This document shows, in pieces, positions 52,163 to 63,011 of a stretch of DNA of 64,000 nucleotides; positions within the stretch are counted from its first letter, which is position 1, and every line of letters begins with the position of its first letter. A program made the translations under genes and the position numbers. The DNA comes from Dysidea avara. Taxonomy: Eukaryota; Porifera; Demospongiae; Dictyoceratida; Dysideidae. The DNA lies in assembly GCF_963678975.1 (NCBI RefSeq), contig NC_089279.1, positions 30,091,160-30,155,159 of the forward strand. The letters run 5' to 3'. Below the pieces are notes generated by a model. It did no database searches and had not been told where the DNA came from. It worked only from the letters and a program-made list of their open reading frames with translations.

Positions 52163-53922
52163 TCAAACTAAAGGTGGCTGCATGTTGCAGAGTGCAGCAC
52201 ATACAAATAGAATATTGTCTATGGTAGCAAACTCATTGTCTTGACGTGCTTTAACCAAAGTGATAGGTAGTGTACATTGCAGTATCTTGAAGTTCTTAAG
52301 TCTCCCTATTGCACGTTCTACATGGATTCTTACTCTTGATAGTGCTCTTGCTGTTTCAACTTCCTTCTGTGAAAGTTGTGCCTTTCCTTTGGTAAAAGGG
52401 GGGATTGCCAGGGAAGCACCACGAAGAGCTAGAGGTTCAGTAATGTTGAATCCACGATCATCAAGAATTAAATCACCATGCATTAATTTATAAAGGAATC
52501 CACTATGTGCAGTAATATGTTTATCACTGGTACGTCCTCCCCAACATCTTGAAACAAAAATAATTGCTCCTGTTGGACTGATTGCAATTAAAAACTTTAC
52601 AGTGTTGTGATGTTTGTAGTTAGAGTAAGTCTCGGCTCTTGCTGACAATGCACTTGGATGCTGTATAAAAATTTCGGAGCAATCTATAATACACGTGGTA
52701 CGAGAGTACAATGGCTTAAAACAGTCTGGTAAAGTGCTCCGAATCATCCCTCGATCTGGCCATTTCACAAGTGGGGTGAGCTGAGTGGCCATTGTGTCAA
52801 TCCAAAGGTGAAAATTTTTGGATACACGAGTCATGTCAATGTTAAATCTATACCCCAAATCTTGATTAGTCATTGCTGGCCTTAGCTTCATCAGAACCAT
52901 CAAAAGTTGATCGCTTGGGTTTATCCCACATTGCTCATAGGGTGGCATAACACTTGACAATAAGCCAAGCAAGGTGGTAAAGGCTACATATGATGGCAGA
53001 CCAGTATAGAAATGTATTTGCTCATCATCGTCTTTCATCTGTAGAGAAGGGCTGTGTGCTCGTGATGCAATTTTCAATTCTTCTTTTATCATTGCATTGA
53101 TTTCCTGCTGCTTATGAAGACTATTCACAAGTGACTCATTTTGTTCCTTCAGTTCTTTTATTACCAGTTGGTGGTGGTGAAGACTATTTACTAGCAAATC
53201 ATTCTGTTGCTCCAGTTCCTCAATAGTTTTCTGTTGCTGACAAATGGTTGCTGCAAGCCTAGCTGGCTGATGTCTAAGATAATTCTGTGTTAATTCCGAT
53301 AACTTCATTGGTTGATGTAAACAAGCAGATTGGTTGCTGTCTTGAAGCACTTCAGTATCATAATCTACTACCATTTCATCTTGTGCCATATCTACTTGAT
53401 TCTCCAATTCATTTGCAGCTGCACGTCCACGTCTTGGATTCCTGCGTTTCCTCACCGTCTCAGCATTCCTTGGGATCTCATTATTTTGACTCTCTATTTC
53501 ATTTGCAACTGCACATCTACGCCTTAGATTCCTTTGTTTCCTCACCGAAGCATTCCTTGAGATCTGGTTTCGTCTATGCAGCCTCCTACTTCTAGCTTGC
53601 TTGCTGTTTTCTGTTGTAGTGTCTCTCTTTTTAAAGGTAAATATAGATGGCACATAATCTGGATCCCATTTCAACCTGACAGGTTTTCCTGTAAAGGCAG
53701 AAGAATAAAACTACTTTCACAAAGATGCGAGGGAGGAACTGTACCTGATATAAAATGCTCCCCACAGAGACGGGAATGCTCAGTAGGCTGCCATGACTCA
53801 CGACGAAGTGCTTGTATCCACAGGTTCCTTCGTTCTGAATTCTTTGGAAATGTGTAAAGTTTCACTTTCTTCAACCTACTACAACGATTAGTACAGTCTA
53901 TAGCGCTGCAACTTGACAGCAT
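52163..53922 (-). CDS. THAP-domain DDE transposase (Harbinger/ISL2EU-like), intact, 567 aa
   Basis: Exon 1 (53922-53745) encodes a THAP finger: CSAIDC, then LYTFPKN, LWIQALRRESW and CGEHF, and after a 56-base intron exon 2 (53688-52163) completes it with WDPDYVPSIF. A basic stretch with repeated RRRRNxRR-like segments follows, then a coiled coil (QQKTIEELEQQNDLLVNSLH and a second copy ELKEQNESLVNSLHKQQ). An HTH region (LSSVMPPYEQCGINPSDQLL, LGYRFNIDMTRVSKNF) precedes the DDE_Tnp_4 core, with acidic residues in CIIDCSEIFIQ, GDLILDDRGFN and RIHVERAIGRLKN. The frame is open throughout. It binds element ends and catalyses cut-and-paste transfer, judging by the family. The start chosen is the ATG of MLSSCSAIDC, the usual THAP position. 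Confidence 0.93.
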
Positions 53923-53937
53923 TACTCTATTCGCCAA

Positions 53938-54033
53938 TAAGTCTTTTGCCCTCAAAAAATGGCGGATGCGTATTTCACGTAATATTTTGATGATGTAATA
54001 AAGTGCCACGCCTTAGCGCGCACATGGTCTATA
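53938..54033 (-). repeat. Right terminal inverted repeat of the ISL2EU-like transposon
   Basis: Inverted copy of 48940-49036; it ends ...GGTCTATA at 54033 and starts only 15 bases upstream of the transposase start codon, so it probably also carries the promoter. Confidence 0.92.
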
Positions 54034-54257
54034 CTGGAATCCAAAACCAAACCTTGAAACAAACTGTGTATATGTTTCAGGTGAGTTTATGAAAAACAGT
54101 ACAGTATACAAAATGCTGTACGCATATCAAGCATGCACTTGATGGAAACCATAAACTATACAATTACAATACACTCTGCCATGAGGGTTCTAAATATGAC
54201 ACAACCAGTACTACCAGAGTGTAAGATAACTAAAACATTCACCAATCACTATAATTA

Positions 54258-54891
54258 TGTGACCCAATTTTGGAAAACCATCCTTTTGGGTGCATGCAAA
54301 TTTTGCAGGAAAACTCAATTGAAACTTTCAGCATTTTTTAAAAATTAATTTTTTTACACATTTGGATAATGCAACTATTAAGCCTTCTCCCTGTGAAATT
54401 TCACACCCAAAGCTTCTTTCTGCTAGGAGATATGGATGATTTTATCACACCATGTAGTGATTTCATCATGCGTGGGACACCAATTAACTTACCAATGGGG
54501 TGATTTGTTCAGGTGCTAGAATAGTTAAAACTATAAGTCCTAGACAATGATACATGGCATTTAATTGAAGAAAAGGACCAGGAACACTTGATTAAACTAT
54601 CAGAAGTCTCTTTATAACATTTTTAGACAGTAGGAATGGAATTATTTGTAAACAAAGTGATTTGTCACAATTTGTCATGCTTAATCACTCACAGAATTCA
54701 ATGCATTAATATCAGTGAAAAACTACTTTGTAATGTGTTAGACAGTAAATGGACCATATCTCTGGAACCCTTCAAGATATCAAGCTGAAATTTTGACACA
54801 AGATAGATAAACACCCATTTCCTCATTTTAGCTACAAAAGAGAAAATCGACCAATGTGCCAAAAAGGATGGTTTTCCAAAATTGGGTCACA
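54258..54891. mobile_element. TGTGACC-type MITE 5, 634 bp
   Basis: TGTGACCCAATTTTGGAAAA with CCATCCTTTT is inverted at the right end (AAAAGGATGGTTTTCCAAAA TTGGGTCACA); TA flanks both sides. Lies about 220 bases beyond the transposon end. Confidence 0.82.
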
Positions 54892-55850
54892 TATATACTA
54901 TTGATACTGTATTGTTAATTTGTTTTTTGTCCTTGTACTCCTCGTTTGCTTTTTGCTGGGTAGCTATTTGGTTGTTAGCTGTATATAGCTATAATATTGT
55001 ATGTTTTAATTTAATTGTAGGGCACTGCTTAAAAAACAGTTCATAGAATTGATGCAGTTAGCTACCCACTTATCATTAAACATTAGACATTGAATTAGGC
55101 CAAACCAACTAGATTCCAGTTTCAACTATTTTCTAAGATCTTAAATGGTAGAGCAGTTAGGAATTCAATTGCTGTTTTGTAAGCAAACCTAATAGCTGCA
55201 AATCCACTAGCCACATAATATTATTATAGTAATGAAAATTTTGTGGCACTTCAAGCAAGCGTACGGAGACGCCTGTGAATCATTGGTTTGACCGGCCACT
55301 TATAGTCAGCTATATATTAAATTTAGCGTACCGTACATGCTCCACGCAATGCTATTTCCATTTTTACGTACCAGGTCTTCAGGATAGCGGTACCAGGTTT
55401 GACTAACGCCATTTCTTCTTTCAGTCTTTCTCTCACAACAGCACACAATTTAACCGGAAAACGCCTTTTCTAAGAGGGGACAAACCCACGTGAACGGATA
55501 TGCATTTTATTTATACGCAATAGAGACACCTGACCGGCCAACCTATTATCTTAAAGTACATGGACAAATAGTCCAAAGGTACATGGTGCGTTAGTTTGGA
55601 CTATCGGTCCATACGAGCACTAGAGTAGTGTACGGTATTGGAATACGGGGTGATTAGCAGTATACTAGCTACGCTGCTTTAGGCTTCCCACAATCAATCG
55701 TGCCACAGTGTTCTGTGCTGAATACTCAGCGAGCGAGTCCATCTCGGAGTCGATTGACCTGGACCAGTTGGATTTGAGTGATGCTTGTGTAGGTACGTGT
55801 TTAGTTTTATATAGCTACTTTGTGCCTTTATAGCTAAAGTGAAGTTCTTA
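54892..55850. other. No firm gene; one candidate exon
   Basis: 55690-55791 can be read on the plus strand as RATVFCAEYSASESISESID followed by LDQLDLSDACV and ends in a good donor (GTGTAG|GTACGTG). The frame has no ATG before an upstream stop, so a preceding exon or non-coding leader would be required. A short imperfect palindrome (GGACAAATAGTCC, GGACTATCGGTCC) lies at 55560-55610. Confidence 0.25.
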
Positions 55851-56244
55851 TGCACTTGTCAATTTCATGCCCCACCCCCCCACCCCCGGGGAGGGTGGGG
55901 GAATACAGGGGATTTGACAAATCGTGGTGTCAAATTCCCCACTGCTGGGGCAAAATCGGTTGTCAAATCCCCACTATGTCCCCACCCCTATAGGTAGGGG
56001 ATTTGACGACACCTCAAGGGCGACTAAGCACATATTTCATGCATGTAACTAGTAATAAACTTGCCCTGTATAGCTATAGCAAGTGCGATTTTATTGTTTA
56101 GAAATGCAACTACCGAAAACCGGTCAGTGAATTGGACAAATGTCAATTGCCCCAGGGGTGGGGACAAGAAGCAATGTCAAATCCCCACCTGGGATGTGGG
56201 GACGCCCGGGGGTGGGGGGGTGGGGCATGAAATTGACAAGTGCA
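55851..56244. mobile_element. 394-bp GC-rich MITE
   Basis: TGCACTTGTCAATTTCATGC with CCCACCCCCCCACCCCCGGG is exactly inverted at the right end, giving about 40-base repeats. TTA flanks both sides (55848-55850 and 56245-56247). The interior has many ATTTGACA / GGGGATTTGACA words in both orientations. Confidence 0.85.
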
Positions 56245-57287
56245 TTAAAATGTAGTACAGGCTCTGTCTTCTGTCCCTCCAGTCACTGACTAGTATCAAG
56301 CTGGGACTACACTTTGCCATTTATGTATTTATTTGGTATTATTTCCCACCAGCATGGAGCATTTTTAGATGCTTTAATTTGCACCAATGAATGTTCAGCC
56401 CCCTACCACTCACCCCTACCCTCCACACAGGCCTGTTAAGTCCAAAGCTGTCCTAACGTAGGAACCATGATTGAACTATCCTCCTGCCTATGGCTTAGTA
56501 CTTTTACTTTGCGCTGTTTTCTTTTGTTTCTTTTGTGCAGCTTTGGTGAATCTATCTTCATGCTTTAATCCTTTGTGATGACGTTTCACTTTCTCAAAAT
56601 TTTTCAACTATGCTACAGTAATCTTTTAATCTTTACTGGGCTGCACTGAAAATCAGTATTCAGTTACTGAGTGGATCCCCTGTTAAAGAATTACAATTAC
56701 AATCTACCAAAGATACTGCGGGTTGCTACACTTGATTTTCAACCAATATCTCATGCTGCTAACATAATAAGCACTATAAATACTGATGTGTGAACATAAT
56801 TTTGTCACAAGCCATCAATTAAAAATATACTAGTCAGTGATTATAATTTATGTGATGCATTCTAATTTTATTTCAACATTCACACTGCACTATAATTTTC
56901 TTACTTGCTTGTACAGTAATTATTAATTATAGATGTGAAAAAACACAGGCATGTGAATGCTAGTACTAGTGAATACATATTGTAGTGTATGTAGTTAAAG
57001 AATGAGTCACTTCCATACAATAGATCCATGCATGTGTACTGCATGCGTGTGTAGCATGTGCATGCGGTGCGTACGTGTGTGCGTGTGTGTGATGAGCATG
57101 TGTATGTGTGAGTGTGTAAAGTTGTATGTCTGTGTCTGTCCTTATCTCCCACAGCAGGTGATAGTCCAGGTGGGACTCTTTAGGTGCCCACACCTTCATC
57201 TGTGTGACATGGTGCAGCCTCCTGCGGGTTACTAGTACATAGCTACTGGGATATTCGAGCCTATCTAGTGAACCAGCACTGTGTAGG
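56245..57287. other. No recognisable gene
   Basis: No supported feature apart from GT-rich words increasing towards 57000. Confidence 0.35.
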
Positions 57288-57315
57288 TATGTGTGTGTGT
57301 GTGTGTGTGTGTGTG

Positions 57316-57379
<64 letters not shown>

Positions 57380-57480
57380 TGTACATGTAGTGAGTGTGTA
57401 TGTGTGTGCGTACGTGCATGTGTGTGTGTGTGTGTGTGCATTTGTGTGTGTGTGTGTTTGTGTGTGTTGTGTGTGCTTAG
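57288..57480. repeat. (GT)n microsatellite
   Basis: Long GT run with interruptions, followed to about 57770 by a degenerate TGTAGTGTAGTGYGTGTG minisatellite. The inverted counterpart is at 62600-62965. Confidence 0.93.
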
Positions 57481-59442
57481 TGTATGTGTGTAGTACGTAT
57501 GCAGTGCTTGTAGGACATCTGACATTTTCCGGCCAAAATTGGTGTTTGTCCTTGCATATTAGCAAGGATTGTGTATGTGTGTGTAGTGTAGTGCGTGTGT
57601 ATATTGTAGTGTATGTGTGTAGTGTAGTGCGTGTGTGTGTGAGAGTATTGTAATGTAGTGCACGTGTGTAGTGTAGTGCAGTGCGTGTGTATATTGTAAT
57701 ATACTGCATGTGTGTGTAGTGTAGTGTAGTGTGTGTAATGTAGTGTAGTGCGCATGTGTGTAGTGTGTGTGTTTGTCCATGAATATCCGCATATTCATTG
57801 AAGGGTTAGTAGGAAAGGCACACAACTGTTCATGTAATTGAAGTGTTATGCAGATACCCTGGGTTGGTATTTGACCATTAATGTGGTAGCTATTTCATAT
57901 TGTGTTTGCTGTGCTAATTTTAATCACAGTGTGGCTACAAGGAACTACGAGCATGATATCAGTGATGTGTGATGGTCTGGTGTCACCAGCATGATGCAAA
58001 CTCTGTAAGGTGGGTGTGTTAGAAGTATTGTTGCTATAGTAACCATTGATGATTGTCAAATGTTTATGATTTACATAGCCGGTACCAGCTGTGGGACACA
58101 TAACCAACCTACGATGACTTATCCAGGTATGCAAAAAGGTGTGTCCACAATGACCATATCATTCACTCCTAGGTACAGTTTATCAAGAAAAGTGAAGAGG
58201 GGAGCAAATCCAGCAATTGTTCAGTGAGTTGAGTTTTTTGGCTGTGCAGTACATAGCACGTCTACCTGTATGTAAATCAACAGTTTGTTTCTGTTTCCTG
58301 TCCTATGAATGTTTGGCTTACATACTTAATAAATACTTAGGTTTAAAGGAAGAAAATTCATCCCTCCTGGAGGAGATTGAGTGTTGCGCTCAACTAGACA
58401 TTGGGTGGCCTGCAGTTCAAATCTTGGGGTAGGAGGAATTTTTTCCTTTCTTTGTCCCTTTTCTGTTACACCTTATTGTTAGGTAGGTAATCATTTAAAG
58501 TCTCCAGTTCCTGTTAGGTTAGGCAATCCAAAGGCTGCAGCACATGTTACTGTCAGACCTTCAGTGCTGGTCACTGTAAAGCTCAAATAACAATAACGTA
58601 CCTCTACACACATTGCATACTTGTGTGTTGTCAAAAGAAATTGTGTGTAACTAATGCTTTCCTTGCAGTTGAGCTACGTGGTTAGTTGAGACTCAGTCAA
58701 TGCCTGCTCACAGAAATGATTTGTGTAGGTGAGCTGTACTAGTGCAAGACATATAGGCGCATTAAATGCATAGTTTTTTCCCCATGTAGCTGTTGAGGAT
58801 TGGCAATGTGACAGATGGTAATAGCTGCTACGAACAACCTATTGTACTTACTTATGCAAATATTTTTATTTTTTGCTTGATGTGATATTTACTATATTTT
58901 GACTTTTTAATTATGTCAGGTTAACTGGTAGTATATAAAAGTCAGTGGTACAGGGGTTGAGTCACTAACAACTGTCACGTGGGAATATATTGTTTAAGGC
59001 AATTTACATTGTATTTACTGTACATTCAACTAACAGAAATCACACGCACATGACCATAACAGCAATTGCAAGTGTCTGAGCTTATTCACTCATATGTATC
59101 ATATAGCATGAGGAAAAAAATTAATATTGGTAATGTGACATTAGTGTATATAAGTTGTATATGCACAGAGTGGAGTTTTTGATCTGGCAACAGTGAAATT
59201 CACTTAACAATGTTTAAAGGCTATGATGTATACAGAACAATCAGTCAAGAATGAAATATAAAATAAACTATACTGTAATGAGGAGTCATGATCAGTGCAT
59301 GGTATTGGTAAGCAGGACTGATGGCTGCTCTATAATTGTAAATGCCTGAACGTCTACTATAGATCTGATACATTATGTACGTGTGTATGTATTATTAGAT
59401 TACAAACCTGTACATTGTGTAGGGTTGACATACATATAGCTT
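57430..59442 (+). repeat. Left arm of a large imperfect palindrome
   Basis: Aligns in inverted orientation with 60271-62890. Anchor pairs include AAGGCACACAACTGTTCATG (57814 / inverted near 62540), TTGGCTGTGCAGTACATAGC (58239 / near 62110), TAGCTGTTGAGGATTGGCA (58788 / near 61590), CACAGAGTGGAGTTT (59166 / near 61190), GAGGAGTCAT (59280 / near 60905) and GGGTTGACAT (59422 / near 60285). Similarity is very high in the outer part and becomes broken by indels towards the centre. Confidence 0.85.
58380..58590 (+). repeat. tRNA-derived SINE in the left palindrome arm
   Basis: Head with box B-like GCAGTTCAAATCTTGG and tail CAGACCTTCAGTGCTGGTCA then CTGTAAAGCTCAAATAACAA, related to the tails at 24335 and 35204. 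The right arm has the inverted copy at about 61780-61990. Confidence 0.55.
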
Positions 59443-60270
59443 GAACTTAGTTTCCCAGAACATGTACATGCTTTATTGATCATGATCATTGATCTTTATT
59501 ATTCACATTTCCATTACTGATTGTGTAAAAACTGTAAAGCAAGCAAATGTAGTAACAGTGTAATAGTGTATCAGTTCCTAGTACTTTCTACTGTGACAAT
59601 TTAGTAGATTCTTACAATTGTTATTATCCTTCAAAACATTTAATCATGGTACTTATACTGTCTAGTTATAATTATATATTCAAACAAGCTGATCAAGGTG
59701 AATGGATCACATTCGGCCAATAAGTTGCAAGTATTATAGTTACGAAGACACATTATGTAGATAGAAAATGTATATATAATAGCATAAGGACCATGCATGC
59801 ATATGATACATGGCTTTTTTTATTTTTTACATGCAAATATAATTATGACATGAAAAACTAGGTATATAGCAATAAGTAGTCATGAGTTGTTTTGTTATGA
59901 ATCATGATCAATTATCACATTTTTAATTGCATCATGATTTATGGTGGTACAGTACATTATAGTAGCTATTACTTGGTCTATACACTTTTGTCCTCCAAAA
60001 TGATCAATCCAGCTGGTATGAATGCATAGCCAGACTGTATGATAACATAATTATTCTGAATATCAATTCTCATATCCATTAAACACCAAAATTGTGTAAT
60101 GTTGGTGTCAGTATAACAAGTTACTGCAAGCTGCATACAAAGCCAGCAGCTATATACTCTATTGACACTTATCCTCTGCTTTGCTTCAGAATCATTATTA
60201 TGCAGCCACACGCAGTTGTGAGAATCTCCTAAGTTGTGTGAACAACCTGTATACTATTATATTACCACAT
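59443..60270. other. Central spacer of the palindrome
   Basis: About 830 bases with no inverted similarity that I can see; AT-rich with many ATCATGATCAT-like words. No gene. Confidence 0.5.
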
Positions 60271-60377
60271 AAGCTGTATAGTCATGTCAACCTTGTGTTT
60301 CAAACAATGCACATCTCTATAATATTATCTAATAATACATACGCATGTGTATGAATGTATCACAATTCAGACGTATG

Positions 60378-60826
60378 TAGGGATGCGGCGATTATGCTGG
60401 CATAATTTCGGGCATAATAGGTATGTGTGGAAATCAGGAATTATGCTAGCATTTTGAGGTGATTATAAAGCTTTAACAGTAGGAAAATCTGCAGATTGTA
60501 CAATTCCGTTAAAAAAGATCGAGATACTCTAATAGAGCAGTCAGAAACTCTAATAGAACAGTCATTGAATATTATTTACTCTAATAAAGCAGTCATATTG
60601 AAATGAAATTCTCTAATACAGTAACCAGCTAAAGAATTCAAGACTATTTGAAGCCTAAACATCAATGAAAATGGTCTGATACAGCAATAAACTGGCATTA
60701 TTAGCCAATTATGGTGGCATAATTTTGGGAATAATGGGCAATTCTCAAAAGCATAATAGGTGATTTTTTTGAGCACTGCTCAAAAGCATAATGCTCAATT
60801 TTTGGAGCATAATAGCCTCATGCCTA
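60378..60826. mobile_element. 449-bp hAT-like MITE with 8-bp duplication
   Basis: Starts TAGGGATGCGGCGATTATGC and ends with the inverse of TAGGCATGAGGCTATTATGC. GACGTATG flanks both sides (60370-60377 and 60827-60834), the hAT duplication size. The left palindrome arm has the empty site (AACGTCT at about 59351). The interior carries three CTCTAATARAGCAGTCA-type motifs and several GCATAAT words. Confidence 0.85.
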
Positions 60827-61779
60827 GACGTATGCCATTACAGATTTGCCATCAGTCCTTGGTGATACTGCTTGCCAATACTATGCACTGATTATAATAT
60901 GACTCCTCATTGGAGTATTCAGTTGAACCTGTCTTAATGGCTACCTGTATAGAAAAACCACTGGTACCTTTCTAAAAAGACCAATTAACTTTAAAATTTT
61001 CAACTGAAGAAGTTGTACTCCAGGCCAATTAATTCACCTGTTTTAAAGCAGTCACCTGCCTACTGAGGCCAACAATGTTGGCTTGAAATTAGACATGTAT
61101 ATACATTGATTGCAATTGATTGTTCCGGGTACAAATTGTAAAGTGAAGTCATGTTTCACCATTTCCAATATCAGATTATTTACAAACTCCACTCTGTGTA
61201 CATACATATTTATACACTGTATATTATATGTGAACATATCGGTTTTGACTGTCAATATCATCACAATCCCCTTCTAATTTCCTAGAAAGAGGCCAGGAAT
61301 CTAGATGTTATGCAAAGGAGTGTATCAGCTCAGACACTTTCCGTTATGGTCATGTGTGTGTGTGTGTTTGTGTGTTTGTGTGCGTGCGTGCGTGTGATTT
61401 CCTTTAGCTGAATGTATTAAATATAATACATAAAAGTAAACTACCACGATAGATGTGGTGACTTAACCCCTGCACCACTCACTTTACTACTAGCTAACCC
61501 GACAAAATTATAAAGTCAAAGTATAGTAAATATCAAATGGAACAAAAACACATAATTAGGTAGCAGCTATTACCGTCTGTCACAATGCCAATCCTCAACA
61601 GCTACATGGGGAAAAACCATACATTTAATATGTCTTGCACTAGTACAGTTCACTTACACAAATAAATCATTTCTGTGAGCAGGTGTTGACTGAGTCTCAA
61701 CTAATCACGTAGCTCAACTACAAGGAAAGAATTAGTTACGCACAATTTCTATTGACAACACAAAAGTATGCAATGTGTA

Positions 61780-61990
61780 TTTGAGCTTTACAGTGACCAG
61801 CACTGAAGGTCTGACAGTAACGTGTGCTGCAGCCTTTGGATTCCCTAACCTAACAGGAACTGGAGACTTTAAATGATTACCTAGCTAACAATAAGGTGTA
61901 ACAGAAAAGGGGCAAAGAAAGGAAAAAATTCCTCCTACCCCAAGATTTGAACTGCAGGCCACCCAATGTCTAGTCGAGCACAACACTCAA
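61780..61990 (-). repeat. tRNA-derived SINE in the right palindrome arm
   Basis: Inverted copy of 58380-58590 with only a few differences, so the SINE was present before the duplication. Confidence 0.55.
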
Positions 61991-62599
61991 TCTCCTCCAG
62001 GAGGGATGAATTTTCTTCCTTTAAACCTAAGTATTTATTAAGTATGTAAGCCAAACATTCATAGGACAGGAAACAGAAACAAACTGTTGATTTACATACA
62101 GGTAGATGTGCTATGTACTGCACAGCCAAAAAACTCAACTCACTGAACAATTGCTGGATTTGCTCCCCTCTTCACTTTTCTTGAAAAGCTGTACCTAGGA
62201 GTGAATGATATAGTCATTGTGGACACACCTTTTTGCATATCTGGATAAGTCATCGTAGGTTGGTTATATGTCCAACAGCTGGTACCGGCTATGTAAATCA
62301 TAAACATTTGACAATCATCAATGGTTACTATAGCAACAATACTTCTAACACACCCACCTTACAGAGTTTGCATCATGCTGGTGACACCAGACCATCACAC
62401 ATCACTGATATCATGCTTGTAGTTCCTTGTAGCCACACTGTGATTAAAATTAGCACAGCAAACACAATATGAAATAGCTACCACATTAATGGTCAAATAC
62501 CAACCCAGGGTATCTGCATAACACTTCAATTACATGAACAGTTGTGTGCCTTTCCTACTAACCCTTCAATGAATATGCAGATATTCATGGACAAACACA

Positions 62600-62965
62600 C
62601 ACACTACACACATGCGCACTACACTACACACATACGCACTACACTACATTACACACACTACACACATGCACTACATTACAATACTCTCACACACGCACTA
62701 CACTACACATATACACTACATTACAATATACACATGCAGTACACTACACACACATACACAATCCTTGCTAATATGCAAGGACAAACACAAATTTCGGCCG
62801 GAAAATGTCAGATGTCCTACAAGCACTGCATACATACTACACACATACACTAAGCACACACAACACACACAAACACACACACACATACACCTACACACAC
62901 ACATACGCGCGCGCACATGCACACACCACACACGTACACGTACACCGAACTCTACACACACACAC
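62600..62965. repeat. (AC)n microsatellite and TACACACA minisatellite
   Basis: Inverted counterpart of the GT-rich repeat at 57288-57770; the shared non-repeat island AGGACATCTGACATTTTCCG (57511) appears inverted near 62800. Confidence 0.88.
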
Positions 62966-63011
62966 ACCTTGGAAGCCGCCCACGGCAGCAAGTACCATGA
63001 TTAGCGGAGCC

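Larger units (their letters stand above)
48940..54033. mobile_element. Two-gene DNA transposon (ISL2EU/Harbinger-like), 5094 bp
   Basis: Terminal inverted repeats of about 96 bases (48940-49036 and 53938-54033) start TATAGACCATGTGCGCGCTA and differ at only a few positions. The palindromic end leaves the target duplication ambiguous (TA, AT or TATA). Between them are a SWIM/YqaJ/PHD gene (+, 49052-52032) and a THAP-DDE transposase (-, 53922-52163). From memory, the combination of a Harbinger-like transposase with a YqaJ exonuclease is that of the ISL2EU group. The transposase and both termini are intact; the YqaJ gene is not, so this copy may act only in trans. Confidence 0.88.
60271..62890 (-). 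repeat. Right arm of a large imperfect palindrome
   Basis: Inverted counterpart of 57430-59442. It is longer because it contains a hAT-like MITE (60378-60826), extra sequence at 60915-61075 related to 39760-39880, and a GT/GC-rich run near 61355-61396 that the left arm lacks. Confidence 0.85.

Noticed and set aside
52260-53857. Plus-strand frames across the transposase
   Set aside because: Antisense shadows of the THAP-DDE transposase, without domains.
57265-57825. Histidine/threonine-rich and cysteine/valine-rich open frames
   Set aside because: Products of the (GT)n array and its degenerate extension; the same occurs in the inverted copy at 62542-63032.
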